A DNA stretch of 64,000 bases from Halalkalibacter oceani (GTDB lineage: Bacteria; Bacillota; Bacilli; Bacillales; Bacillaceae_D). Below, piece after piece: positions 35,123 through 43,710 of this stretch. Where the stretch lies: the NCBI RefSeq assembly GCF_023715705.1, contig NZ_JAMBOS010000004.1, positions 124,001 through 188,000 on the forward strand, in the 5' to 3' direction. The notes under the pieces were generated by a model that worked only from the letters and a program-made list of their open reading frames with translations, did no database searches and was not told the origin of the DNA. Both the position numbers and the translations under genes were made by a program. The number at the start of each line of letters is the position of its first letter. Position 1 is the stretch's first letter.

Positions 35123-35170
35123 CTTATCTTTTCTCCCTCATAATAGCATGGTTAGCACGAAAAGATAAGC
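35123..35170. repeat. 10-bp inverted repeat with a 28-nt spacer upstream of the IclR gene
   Basis: CTTATCTTTT (35123-35132) and AAAAGATAAG (35161-35170) are perfect complements, 25 nt upstream of the start codon. A TATTAT -10-like box on the minus strand lies inside the spacer, which suggests autoregulation. Confidence 0.5.
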
Positions 35171-35199
35171 ATATCACTGGAAAGACTGTGGTTTGAAGC

Positions 35200-36147
35200 T
35201 TAGTTCGCAGAAACCTTCTGAACTGGAACGGCTAAGCCTTCAGCGCCCTTTTCAGACGTTTTCAGCTCTGGAGCGTAACGCTTCAGTAAATCGAGACCGA
35301 TCTTCGCCCGACGGACGCGTTCTTTACAAAGAGCGATTGATGTGCTTTCAAGATGCGTGCCGGACGGATAAATATTCGGCGAGTTGCGAAGCCCGAATTT
35401 AATATAGACAGGAGCGGCAACACGAATAATTTCTGGAATCTCATAATGACGGATGTAGCCGCCGACATCATCCGGCGCTTCAACATAAATATCAATCGGA
35501 ATGTCGATGGCCTGACGGATTTCTGATAGCTTCGCCAATGTTAAATCAGTCGGCACATTGTACGTATCCGCTCCAGCATCCTGAATCAATTTAATCGAAA
35601 CCGGATTTGATTGAGCCATTTGCACAGAAATTTTCACAATTAAATCATCCGGAAGCTCGCCGGCTTTCCGAAATTCATTCACTAATGCCAAAAGCCCTTC
35701 ATCAGAAACGAGAATACTACGAATACCGAAGCGGCAAGCGCGCTTAATATCCTCAATTGCATAAATGAGCTGATCCACCCCTTGAGAACGCAGACCGGCA
35801 ATTTTCCCGGCGCTCGCATGCTGCATCGGCGTGATATCAAATGTTCCCCGCGGACCGACAAACAAGCTGACTTCAAGATTTTCCTTTCTTCCGATTTCAG
35901 CCATCTTCTCAAGCTCCTCGTCGGTGAGCAGCATGATTCCGCTCCCTTGAGAAATCCGGTGAATATGCACATCATACTCCTTGCATGATTCAACAAGTGC
36001 CTCGAATGAAGCAGGGCCTTCTACGCTTGGTAGTTCAACGCGATATTGCGCTCCGTCCGGGAATGTTTTTGTTGACGTTGGTAGATGCTCGCTTCCCCCA
36101 GTAGCAGGATATCCTAACTTTTCAATAAATCGACGTGTTTCTTCCAT
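35200..36147 (-). CDS. TIM-barrel-like protein, possibly U32-peptidase-like; function unknown
   Basis: A 315-residue soluble protein with alternating beta/alpha pattern: LVGPRGTFD-type loop (SLFVGPRGTFDITPM), DQLIYAIEDIKRACRFG, VSDEGLLALVNEFRK, VQMAQSNPVSIKLIQDAGADTYN and DIPIDIYVEAPDDVGGYIRH. Similar proteins are often annotated as U32-family peptidases, but the U32 Cys-containing signature is absent, so proteolysis is unlikely. It lies 22 nt after the dehydratase gene in a sugar-acid unit and may be an aldolase-like or isomerase-like enzyme of that pathway. I do not assign a reaction. Confidence 0.6.
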   Translation of the reverse strand: MEETRRFIEKLGYPATGGSEHLPTSTKTFPDGAQYRVELPSVEGPASFEALVESCKEYDVHIHRISQGSGIMLLTDEELEKMAEIGRKENLEVSLFVGPRGTFDITPMQHASAGKIAGLRSQGVDQLIYAIEDIKRACRFGIRSILVSDEGLLALVNEFRKAGELPDDLIVKISVQMAQSNPVSIKLIQDAGADTYNVPTDLTLAKLSEIRQAIDIPIDIYVEAPDDVGGYIRHYEIPEIIRVAAPVYIKFGLRNSPNIYPSGTHLESTSIALCKERVRRAKIGLDLLKRYAPELKTSEKGAEGLAVPVQKVSAN

Positions 36148-36169
36148 TTTTTATTCCTCCTTAAGGTGT

Positions 36170-38341
36170 TTAATCAATATCAGTTTTATAGTCAAGGACT
36201 GCTTCTTCTGCAACCGCAAACGGTACTACACCATTTGCAGCGTCCGTATGACCGGCTAAACGGTTGCTTGCCGCGACTAGGCGTTGACGCTTGTTAATCG
36301 ACGCCAGTCTTGTTTCCGCCAGCTCCGCCCGTTCCTCGCGGATATGGTCAAATTTGAACTCCAGTTTACCTCCACGGAAAGCCGCTTCATCAATAAACTC
36401 GATTTTACGCTCGCGCAGACTTAAGTAGAGAAGATCGCCAGTCTGCAAGTATAGAATACCGCCGCCTTCTTTTGCCTCAGGCGTCATATGACCTATTGCC
36501 GCTCCATAGGAAACCCCGGAATAACGGCCATCACTAATTAAAGTAACAAGGCGTTTCAGCTTGCGATTGGCGTTGATGTGCTGCATCGGCGTGAACATCT
36601 CCGGCATCCCGAAAGCAACAGGTCCCTGACCGGAAACAATAATCGCGATTTTCAGGACACTTTCCTCGACCATCTTATCAAACAGCGTTTCGTAGTCGTC
36701 ATTTTTCCACGCTTCATAATGCTCCGATCCGTTTTCTCTCAAAAGGGCAAGCAGGTTTTCATGAGCAAAATGCTTTTCTGTTTTTATTTTCGTAAGAAGC
36801 TCTGTGTCCAGCAAATTGCGGTTCGCTTCATCCTCATTTTCGTAATAAAGGACAAAGGCCGCCTTTTTATCAAATTGATCGAGCTGCGGTGTTGTCATAC
36901 CGCTGATTTTGACGACCGCACTTTCAAAGAAGTTTCCGGTCAGCACATCCACCCCACTGAACGGGCGGCGCGGCTTCGACAAGATTACCGGATTATCCTT
37001 GACATTGTCCGCAGCCAAATTATCGGTATTTGCCAATCGCTCACGCCAAGTTGTTCCTGTAACGGTTGGCGCATCGACATCCATTGGCACACCGTTTTGC
37101 AGCAACTCGTAGAACAGGCTTTCCATTCCGCGGCTTTCGCTGTCACAGCACTGCATCGCCAGTGAGAAAATGTCTCTTCCTTCAGTCAGGCTGTAATTAA
37201 ATAAATCCGGAACGGGATGAGCGTGGTGTATCTCATCTAAATCCCAGAGGCTGAACTTGTAACCTCCGTACAGCATCCCTGCTACGACATGCATCATTAA
37301 ATTCGTTGATCCGCCTGACGAGCTGTGTATCCGGATCGCATTGCGGATATTGCGCGCCATCAAGTTGGAAGCGCCGAATACCGGATTGTTGATCATCACA
37401 GCAAGACTGTCGAGCGCTTGGTTAACCTGTTCCTGATTCGGAGACTCCGTTAACAGCTCAAGTGCTGGATGTACAAGCCCCATTCCGGCTACAATGTGAC
37501 GTGAGCTGTTTCCTGTTCCGTTGAAGGCGCAGACACCGCCGCTCCCATCACAGGTCGCAACCGCTAGGCGTTTCTCGTAATCCTTATGGGCCGCTTTTGA
37601 AATTAATCCTCTTTCGACAGCCCGTTCTAGTACTCCCTGGAAAGCCGTATTTGATGAACATTGAAGAATATAATCCATCGCATCTCGCAAATCATAGGCG
37701 ACGTCATCAGCTCCCTGCTTTTCCGCCTTTTTGGCGACTTCCTCCAGCTCGGCGAAAAGCTCTTCCGGGATCGTGCCGCCCTGCAAAACATGAGCAGGGG
37801 CAAATGTCGCAAAGAACGGTGCTTCTCCCCGGTAGCGGCGCAGGCGATCCAAATGGGCCATCGCACTTACCACACCAAGCGGCTGCTTATCACAGCCTTG
37901 AATAACGAAGGCACCGTGATAACTGTGCGCTTCTATTTGGTTCACTACCATCTGGGCAACAGCATTTCTACTTTGCAGAGAATAACTCATTCCCTGATTG
38001 TTTTGCGCTGTTCCATCACACATAACAGGCGTTGAAAAATAGAACGGAACCCCGCCGTTCTGCCAAATGCGGATTGCCGCATGGGCGGATGTTTTGAAAT
38101 CCATAATATGAGCCGGGTGATCCGAGGAGCCGCCGATGATCGCGATACGCGGAGCATTTTCTTCAAGGCGATTATAAATCTCCTCCAGCGACCAATCCGG
38201 TTGCGGCCCTTCATATGCTGGGCCGAGAATTTGCTTCGAACGATCAAGCAGACCCGCTACAGTAATCGGCTCATTGGCCTTTCCTTGGACATTGTCACGA
38301 TATGGATTAATTGAACCTTCGATTTTAGGATATAATGCCAT
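36170..38341 (-). CDS. IlvD/Edd-family sugar-acid dehydratase
   Basis: A 723-residue Fe-S dehydratase related to dihydroxy-acid dehydratase, 6-phosphogluconate dehydratase and YjhG/YagF D-xylonate dehydratases. Cluster-ligand Cys positions are visible in PVMCDGTAQNN, IQGCDKQPLG and ATCDGSGGVC; SSGGSTNLMMHVVAG, DGRYSGVSYGAAIGHMTPEA and GGILYLQTGDL are family motifs. It is longer than typical IlvD (about 560) or YjhG (about 655) proteins, with extra sequence at the C-terminus. It probably makes 2-keto-3-deoxy-aldonate. Start ATG 38341 with AAGGAG upstream. Confidence 0.9.
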   Translation of the reverse strand: MALYPKIEGSINPYRDNVQGKANEPITVAGLLDRSKQILGPAYEGPQPDWSLEEIYNRLEENAPRIAIIGGSSDHPAHIMDFKTSAHAAIRIWQNGGVPFYFSTPVMCDGTAQNNQGMSYSLQSRNAVAQMVVNQIEAHSYHGAFVIQGCDKQPLGVVSAMAHLDRLRRYRGEAPFFATFAPAHVLQGGTIPEELFAELEEVAKKAEKQGADDVAYDLRDAMDYILQCSSNTAFQGVLERAVERGLISKAAHKDYEKRLAVATCDGSGGVCAFNGTGNSSRHIVAGMGLVHPALELLTESPNQEQVNQALDSLAVMINNPVFGASNLMARNIRNAIRIHSSSGGSTNLMMHVVAGMLYGGYKFSLWDLDEIHHAHPVPDLFNYSLTEGRDIFSLAMQCCDSESRGMESLFYELLQNGVPMDVDAPTVTGTTWRERLANTDNLAADNVKDNPVILSKPRRPFSGVDVLTGNFFESAVVKISGMTTPQLDQFDKKAAFVLYYENEDEANRNLLDTELLTKIKTEKHFAHENLLALLRENGSEHYEAWKNDDYETLFDKMVEESVLKIAIIVSGQGPVAFGMPEMFTPMQHINANRKLKRLVTLISDGRYSGVSYGAAIGHMTPEAKEGGGILYLQTGDLLYLSLRERKIEFIDEAAFRGGKLEFKFDHIREERAELAETRLASINKRQRLVAASNRLAGHTDAANGVVPFAVAEEAVLDYKTDID

Positions 38342-38370
38342 GTAATCCCCTCCTTATTAAAATAGGCGTT

Positions 38371-39747
38371 TCATAATAAGAACAAAGCAACGATTGTCCC
38401 CGCCCCGCCAAACAGAAATGCAAACGCAATGTTCCAGATCGAAATACGGTACGGGTTTTCTTCAAGCAGGACACCGGTGATTGACACAGAAATATTAAAA
38501 GGTCCGGCCATAACCGTCGCCAGGCTAGATGTAATCAGAACAACAGCCATGCTCAGTGGTGAAATTGCTGTCAGTACCGGGTAGATCACCTCTCCCAAAA
38601 GACTGAGCGTCACTAGAGGATGAAATCCAACCATTGCCAGCGCCAGAAAGATGACCTGGACTGAAACAAACAGCAGGACCGGCCAATCCGCTAACGCCAT
38701 AAAAGGCCGCTGCAGCACATCCATGTAACCGGATTCACGAAGAACACTAATAAAAAAACCGACGGACAAGAACAACACCATAAAATTTTGCAAATTCGCC
38801 GTACGCTTCTTCCACGTCTCGACACTATAAGCAGCATAGGACCGTAAGCGCTTAATTGTAGAGGCCCACAGAATTGAATATGGAATGATCAGAAACGCTA
38901 CCGCTTCAAGGAAGCTGAGTTCTACCAGCCTTTTCACCAGAATAATAGTGGTAATAAAGACCACTAGATAGATGGCGAGAGCAATGATTTTCATCACAAC
39001 TTTACGGTCGATCGAATGGGACTGGCCATTTTGTTCAGGATAGGCATCTAGCGCATAGCGCTTATACCTCCAGCCAATTCCCCAGTCAGCCAGCAGCAGC
39101 AAAAACGAGACGAGTAAAAGCCAAGGTAAAACCGTTAAATAGTTAACCCCCGTCATATCAATGCTTAAAGCTACCAGTACCTCCATCGGACTCCAGACGA
39201 GACAAAGTGCGTAGCCCCGTAACATTGAGCGGCTGATAAAAACGGATCTGAGCCTTTTCGTTTTTTCCTTAAGGTTCTTTTCGAGCACATGATGAACCAA
39301 AGGCAAAGTGCCGATATTCAGGAAGCTCCCGAGCAAAAAGCTGACAAATGAACCACGGTAATACAGCTGGCCCAGATGATTTGTTTTTGCCTTAAGCAAC
39401 CGATTAACGCTTTGATCATAGCGTCCGACGATAATAATACTGTTAATAAAAGGAAGTACCAGAATAATCGTGACAATAATGACAGTAGACGTCATCAAAA
39501 ACGGTACATGATGAAGCGGTCGTTCGATGAAAGGATACAGAGCCGCCCCAATGACCAGAAACAGAAACCCTGAAATTTTATAAAGTCCTTTTGCCGCTTT
39601 AAAGGAAAACATCAGAGAAAGAATTGCCAGAATGCCGACAATATAATTAAGCTCCTGACTTTGAACAAAAACATTCAGCATATATAAAGCAACTAAACTA
39701 CTATATAAAAGAAGCATCATATCTACCTTCATTACGAGCTGCGGCAC
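38371..39747 (-). CDS. Polytopic membrane protein, putative sugar-acid permease
   Basis: A protein of up to 458 residues with about 12 hydrophobic segments arranged in two halves, each with polar breaks (FLLGSFLNIGTLPLVHHVL near residue 135 and FNISVSITGVLLEENPY near residue 425). It resembles ion-transporter-superfamily or TRAP-like permeases in layout, but I cannot place it in a family. It is the first gene of the dehydratase unit, which suggests it imports the sugar acid. The start is uncertain: GTG 39747 or the ATG codons near 39732 and 39720. Confidence 0.7.
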   Translation of the reverse strand: MPQLVMKVDMMLLLYSSLVALYMLNVFVQSQELNYIVGILAILSLMFSFKAAKGLYKISGFLFLVIGAALYPFIERPLHHVPFLMTSTVIIVTIILVLPFINSIIIVGRYDQSVNRLLKAKTNHLGQLYYRGSFVSFLLGSFLNIGTLPLVHHVLEKNLKEKTKRLRSVFISRSMLRGYALCLVWSPMEVLVALSIDMTGVNYLTVLPWLLLVSFLLLLADWGIGWRYKRYALDAYPEQNGQSHSIDRKVVMKIIALAIYLVVFITTIILVKRLVELSFLEAVAFLIIPYSILWASTIKRLRSYAAYSVETWKKRTANLQNFMVLFLSVGFFISVLRESGYMDVLQRPFMALADWPVLLFVSVQVIFLALAMVGFHPLVTLSLLGEVIYPVLTAISPLSMAVVLITSSLATVMAGPFNISVSITGVLLEENPYRISIWNIAFAFLFGGAGTIVALFLL

Positions 39748-39852
39748 ATAAGGTTTCCAATTGTCTGATCCCTATGAAACATCCGTCAACATCTCTCATT
39801 CTTATCCTCTTTTCTCGATAGCTAATGGATATGATGGCTCGAACGAAATCGT

Positions 39853-39869
39853 GTTTTATAATATCAAAC
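39853..39869. promoter_or_regulatory. Dyad GTTTTATAATATCAAAC (copy A)
   Basis: Imperfect palindrome (GTTT.TAT / ATA.AAAC). It is nearly the same as copy B 55 bp away, about five helical turns, and lies about 105 nt upstream of the permease start. Candidate operator for the IclR protein at 34.3 kb. Confidence 0.4.
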
Positions 39870-39907
39870 CACGTTCCGAAAGAACCGAATCGATCACCCT
39901 TCCCCTT

Positions 39908-39924
39908 GTTTTATAATACAAAAC
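39908..39924. promoter_or_regulatory. Dyad GTTTTATAATACAAAAC (copy B)
   Basis: Palindrome with arms GTTTT.TA / TA.AAAAC. It shares 14-15 of 17 bases with copy A. The related sequence TTGTATAATAGAA stands upstream of the aldehyde dehydrogenase. Confidence 0.4.
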
Positions 39925-39945
39925 GATGTTTTCATTTCGTCTGAT

Positions 39946-39973
39946 CAAGAAACCGGTCGCAACCGGCTTCTTG
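39946..39973. terminator. Hairpin downstream of dctM
   Basis: CAAGAAACCGGT and ACCGGCTTCTTG pair with one mismatch around a 4-nt loop, about 80 nt after the dctM stop. Confidence 0.55.
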
Positions 39974-40049
39974 TAAACGAATTCATTTCTTATAACTTAA
40001 TATATTTAACTGAAAGTGTCAACAGAATTTTGACAATTCCGCCCTATTT

Positions 40050-41327
40050 TTATTTCATCAATTCGACTAAGAACAGCGAAATTTGCGGAACGAAAATGAC
40101 AATAAACAGGGTAAACAACATCGCCAGGAAAAACGGTATAATTGATTTTGACAATGTTTCAATCGATAAGCCCGATATCCCTGAACCGACAAACAAGTTA
40201 ACTCCAAGTGGAGGTGTAATGAAACCAATCGCCAGGTTAACGACCATAATAATTCCGAAATGAATCGGATCGTAACCAATATTGACAGCAATTGGCAATA
40301 AAATTGGTGTCAGGATAATAATTGCGGCTAACGTGTCCATAAAACAGCCGACAATCAAAAGCAAAATCGTAATGAGTAAAATAATGACAATCGGACTTTC
40401 AGAAATTGATAGCATCCATGCTGCGATCTGATTCGGAATCTGCTCCATCGTTAACAGCTTTCCAAACGCAGTCGCCGTTCCGACAATAATTAAAATCGTC
40501 GCGGTCGTCAGTGCAGCATCAGCAATCACTTTAGGAAGATCACTGAATCTGATTTCACGGTAGAAAAGCATTCCCGCCAGCAAACCGTAAACGACAGCCA
40601 CAACGGCTGCTTCCGTCGGCGTGAAAACCCCGCCATAAATACCACCAAGAATGATCACCGGAATCAATAGCGCCCATTTCGCTTCCCAGATTGCTTTTCC
40701 AATCAGAGCGAAACTTGTTTTTTCCCCGGTACCTGTATAGCCTTTTTTACGAGAATGGAAATAAGCATATACCATCAACGCGAGACCGACAAGAATACCT
40801 GGTATAATCCCTGCAATAAACAAATCACCGATCGACGTACTGCCGACTACCCCATAAATGACCATTGGAATACTTGGAGGGATGATAACCCCTAATGAAC
40901 CCGCTGCGGCAACGGTTGCCGTCGCAAATCTTTTATCGTATCCTTGCCGGACCATCGCCGGGATCATAATTCCCCCGATTGCGGCAACGGTTGCCGGGCC
41001 AGAACCGGAAATCGCGGCAAAGAACATACATGTAATAATCGTTGCAATCGCAAAGCCACCTGTTTTGTTTCCGACAAGCGCATTCGCTACCCGGAACAAA
41101 CGGTCAGAGATTCCACCCTTCCCCATGATCTCTCCGGCCAGGATAAAAAATGGGACCGCCATAAGAGGAAAGGAATCGATCGAGGTGACAAGCTCTTTCG
41201 TTAAAAAGTCGATTGGGAATCCTGAATAAATAATCGTCACAAGCGTTGCCAGACCAATCGCAATCCCGATCGGCACACTTAAAAACAAAAAGATCGCAAA
41301 CGTTCCAAATAAAACTGCTGTCGTCAT
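40050..41327 (-). CDS. TRAP transporter large permease (DctM family)
   Basis: A 425-residue membrane protein with about 12 hydrophobic segments. DctM hallmarks are FILAGEIMGKGGISDRLFRVANALVG near residue 62, GSLGVIIPPSIPMVIYG near residue 138 and LAIGFITPPLGVNLFVGSGISG near residue 372. It forms the ion-coupled channel for an organic acid delivered by DctP. It starts 12 nt after dctQ. The flanking sugar-acid genes suggest an aldonate or uronate substrate. Confidence 0.95.
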   Translation of the reverse strand: MTTAVLFGTFAIFLFLSVPIGIAIGLATLVTIIYSGFPIDFLTKELVTSIDSFPLMAVPFFILAGEIMGKGGISDRLFRVANALVGNKTGGFAIATIITCMFFAAISGSGPATVAAIGGIMIPAMVRQGYDKRFATATVAAAGSLGVIIPPSIPMVIYGVVGSTSIGDLFIAGIIPGILVGLALMVYAYFHSRKKGYTGTGEKTSFALIGKAIWEAKWALLIPVIILGGIYGGVFTPTEAAVVAVVYGLLAGMLFYREIRFSDLPKVIADAALTTATILIIVGTATAFGKLLTMEQIPNQIAAWMLSISESPIVIILLITILLLIVGCFMDTLAAIIILTPILLPIAVNIGYDPIHFGIIMVVNLAIGFITPPLGVNLFVGSGISGLSIETLSKSIIPFFLAMLFTLFIVIFVPQISLFLVELMK

Positions 41328-41339
41328 CTGTCTCCCCCC

Positions 41340-41864
41340 TTACTCCTCTTTCAATTTCTCAAATTCTGTTTTCGGATCAAAAGAACCTTTACCCATTAAG
41401 GCCTTAAATTGAGCAATCAAATTCTGGATAATCCGGATTGATGTAAGAGCCATTCCAAAAGGAGCCGCTAAATAAACAAGTCCCATCGGAATCTGGTTAG
41501 CCGGAGATTTTTGACCAAAAGCGAGCAGCTGCTCAGAAATTCGGTAGCCATAGATCACTACAAAAATCGCAAAAGCCAAGAATAACAGATTTGAAATAAT
41601 ATTAAACACGATTTTCCCTTTGTCCTTAAACAACAGCAGCAGAACATCAACCTTAATATGGCGCTGCTTCTTTACGCCGTAGCTGATCCCGATATACACG
41701 GCCCAAATGAAACAATACCGTGCCAGTTCTTCCGACCAGGGAAGAGAGTTTTGCATGACATATCGCATAAATACTTGAACAAAAATCACGATAACCATCA
41801 CACTTGAGAGTAAAACCAGTAACACTTTTTCCGCATTCTCGTCAAGCCAATGTAGCGCCTTCAT
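41340..41864 (-). CDS. TRAP transporter small permease (DctQ family)
   Basis: A 174-residue protein with four hydrophobic segments. The pair NSLPWSEELARYCFIWAVYIGISYGVKKQRHI near residues 38-70 is the DctQ signature region. It partners with DctM. It lies 304 nt downstream of dctP, an unusually long gap that holds two hairpins. Confidence 0.93.
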   Translation of the reverse strand: MKALHWLDENAEKVLLVLLSSVMVIVIFVQVFMRYVMQNSLPWSEELARYCFIWAVYIGISYGVKKQRHIKVDVLLLLFKDKGKIVFNIISNLLFLAFAIFVVIYGYRISEQLLAFGQKSPANQIPMGLVYLAAPFGMALTSIRIIQNLIAQFKALMGKGSFDPKTEFEKLKEE

Positions 41865-41912
41865 CTTCCTTCACCTCTTTAATTTGACAATATCCCTAGA
41901 TGTTGAAACGAA

Positions 41913-41958
41913 GGGCTTGTGCCAAAGGGGCGGAAATCCACCCTTTTGGCACAAGCCC
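41913..41958. repeat. Intercistronic hairpin with GGGCTTGTGCCAAA arms
   Basis: GGGCTTGTGCCAAA (41913-41926) pairs perfectly with TTTGGCACAAGCCC near 41945-41958. The core is shared with hairpins at 31701-31743 and 46178-46218. Likely terminator or 3' stabiliser of dctP transcripts. Confidence 0.65.
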
Positions 41959-42022
41959 GAAGCAATGTGCGCTGTCTCTGCAGCTCTTTTAACATGCGAG
42001 TGGAGCCTGCACAATCGTATTC

Positions 42023-42054
42023 AGCGAGCAGGGAAACGGTTTCGTCCTGCTCGC
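42023..42054. repeat. Intercistronic hairpin AGCGAGCAGG (copy 1)
   Basis: Perfect 10-bp arms AGCGAGCAGG and CCTGCTCGCT with a 12-nt loop. The same arms recur at 57475-57508 after metQ, also downstream of a binding-protein gene. Confidence 0.65.
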
Positions 42055-42168
42055 TGCTACTTTAAACGGTGCCGCCTGTCACATCTTGGACTGTGGAAAT
42101 CCTTCCAACATCCCTGTCATCTGGCAGGGCGGCATTCATTCAGTTATGTCATAGAACGTATTGACCCA

Positions 42169-43242
42169 TTAACCCCCAGTAATCTCGGAAATCGTATTGA
42201 GGTACTCATCGACAATCTCTGCGCCAATGGAATCTTTATGCTTCTCAATTACTGGTTGAACCGCTTCCTGGAAACGAGCCCGTTCTTCATCTGTAATCTC
42301 AGTGAAAGTCATACCTTCCTTCAGTCTTTCCAAGCTTTCATCCGCTACTTCACGGTTGCGCTCACGGTTGAATAATCCAGCCTCTAACGCAGCCTCATGA
42401 ATGATCGTTTGCTGATCTGCGGATAATTCATCCCAAATCGACTTACTGAATAAAAACAGGAATGGTGTGTAAACATGGTTCGTATCAGAAATATGCTCTT
42501 GCACTTCAGCGTATTGGCTTAAATCAATCGTCGGATAAGGATTTTCCTGTCCGTCAACTGTTCCTTGCTGCATCGCTGTAAAAAGCTCTGTGAACGCCAT
42601 TGGCGTCGGGTTCGCACCCATTTCTCTCCATGCATCAAGATGGATCTCATTTTCCATTGTCCGGATCTTCAAACCATTTAAATCATCAACTGATGCAACT
42701 GGACGAACGCTGTTTGTCAGGTTACGGAAGCCGTTTTCCCACCATGCAAGTCCAACAAGACCTTGTGATTCCAACAACCCAAACATTTTTTCCCCGAATG
42801 GACCATCAAGCAGTTCATCAGCTGTTGCCGGATCAGAAATTGTAAACGGTAAATCAAACACTCCGTACTCCGGAAGGAAGTTAGCAAGCGGCGATGTTGA
42901 TGTTACAACAATTTCCAATGTTCCTAACTGAAGCATTTCAATCGCTGAACGGTCATCGGCGATTTGTCCTGAGTGATACACCTGAATTTCAAAATCATCT
43001 GTTTGCTCTTCAACAAGTTCTTTAAATCTTAAAGATGCTTCATACGCAGGGTGCTGATCGTTAATTCCGTTACTTACACGGATAACTCTCTTGTCACCGG
43101 AACCAGCTGCCGCATCTTCGCCGCCTTCTGTCTCAGCAGGCGCGTCGCCGTTATCTGCCGGTGCCGGATCGTTTCCGCCACCTCCACAAGCTGCTAAAAA
43201 TAAGACTAATACCATCAATAAACTAATCAATTTCACCTTCAT
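42169..43242 (-). CDS. TRAP transporter solute-binding lipoprotein (DctP family)
   Basis: A 357-residue binding protein. Signal peptide with lipobox LFLAAC near residue 19, a Gly/Asp/Ala linker, then the DctP domain. GLVGLAWWENGFRNLTNSVRPV near residue 160 and LNGLKIRTMENEIHLDAWREMGANPTPM near residue 190 (with the ligand-carboxylate Arg) are DctP hallmarks. It starts the TRAP unit; two cre-like sites lie upstream, so glucose repression is expected. Confidence 0.95.
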   Translation of the reverse strand: MKVKLISLLMVLVLFLAACGGGGNDPAPADNGDAPAETEGGEDAAAGSGDKRVIRVSNGINDQHPAYEASLRFKELVEEQTDDFEIQVYHSGQIADDRSAIEMLQLGTLEIVVTSTSPLANFLPEYGVFDLPFTISDPATADELLDGPFGEKMFGLLESQGLVGLAWWENGFRNLTNSVRPVASVDDLNGLKIRTMENEIHLDAWREMGANPTPMAFTELFTAMQQGTVDGQENPYPTIDLSQYAEVQEHISDTNHVYTPFLFLFSKSIWDELSADQQTIIHEAALEAGLFNRERNREVADESLERLKEGMTFTEITDEERARFQEAVQPVIEKHKDSIGAEIVDEYLNTISEITGG

Positions 43243-43346
43243 ACGAATTAACCCTCCTCAAATTTCTATATCTTTCTCCAATAATACTTTGCAAGCTTAC
43301 CGGTCTCCCCCCACCCCCTTAGTGAAATTAATCTCTGAATATCTTT

Positions 43347-43374
43347 CGTTATTACGAGAATAGAAATAATAACG
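43347..43374. promoter_or_regulatory. Dyad CGTTATTA-N12-TAATAACG upstream of dctP
   Basis: Perfect 8-bp arms; the right arm overlaps the first cre site. Candidate operator for a local regulator competing with CcpA. Confidence 0.4.
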
Positions 43375-43381
43375 CTTACAT
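43366..43381 (-). promoter_or_regulatory. cre site 1 upstream of dctP
   Basis: Minus strand ATGTAAGCGTTATTAT fits the cre consensus WTGNAANCGNWNNCWW with one mismatch (T for C at position 14). About 125 nt upstream of the start codon. Confidence 0.6.
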
Positions 43382-43424
43382 TCACATTTAAAAAAGAGGT
43401 TGTTTCCCTTCCCGGATAAATCGC

Positions 43425-43440
43425 TTGAAAGCGCTACCGT
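43425..43440 (+). promoter_or_regulatory. cre-like site 2 upstream of dctP
   Basis: TTGAAAGCGCTACCGT contains the strong half TGAAAGCGCT and agrees with the cre consensus except at one weak flank position. Confidence 0.55.
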
Positions 43441-43568
43441 ATCAACTTCTTACATAATACCCCATCCTAAAATAATAGGCAAGATCTTTTTAGAAAATTT
43501 TTTTCAAAAAAAATATTTTTTGTGATAATTTATTCAATAATCTTTCATAGACAACTATTTTCAGGGAG

Positions 43569-43610
43569 AAAAGCGATTAAGAAGGGGAAAAACCTTCTTA
43601 ATCCGCTTTT
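43569..43610 (-). terminator. Terminator of the CtBP-like dehydrogenase gene
   Basis: AAAAGCGATTAAGAAGG and CCTTCTTAATCCGCTTTT pair along the whole length with one bulge, about 100 nt after the stop; the minus strand continues with TTTTC. Confidence 0.75.
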
Positions 43611-43710
43611 GAGATCCACACTCTCTCCTGCTGTAAAAAGAGTATTACTATCGCTTCTTTACAAGGTTTATTCATCCAGCTCAAAGAACACTAAAATTTT
43701 TTTCATCAAA

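Larger units (their letters stand above)
39748..40049. other. Control region of the permease-dehydratase unit
   Basis: Contains two related dyads (39853-39869 and 39908-39924) and the hairpin at 39946-39973. AT-rich, no gene supported. Confidence 0.55.
41865..42168. other. Long dctP-dctQ gap with two hairpins
   Basis: Within a TRAP operon where genes normally abut, this gap contains hairpins at 41913-41958 and 42023-42054 and no supported gene. It looks like a segment for differential expression. Confidence 0.55.
43243..43710. other. Control region upstream of dctP
   Basis: Holds two cre-like sites (43366-43381, 43425-43440), the dyad CGTTATTA/TAATAACG at 43347-43374 and the terminator at 43569-43610. 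AT-rich between 43480 and 43550. No gene is supported. Confidence 0.6.

Noticed and set aside
35200-36147. Firm call as a U32 peptidase
   Set aside because: The Cys-containing U32 signature is missing; only the general fold can be suggested.
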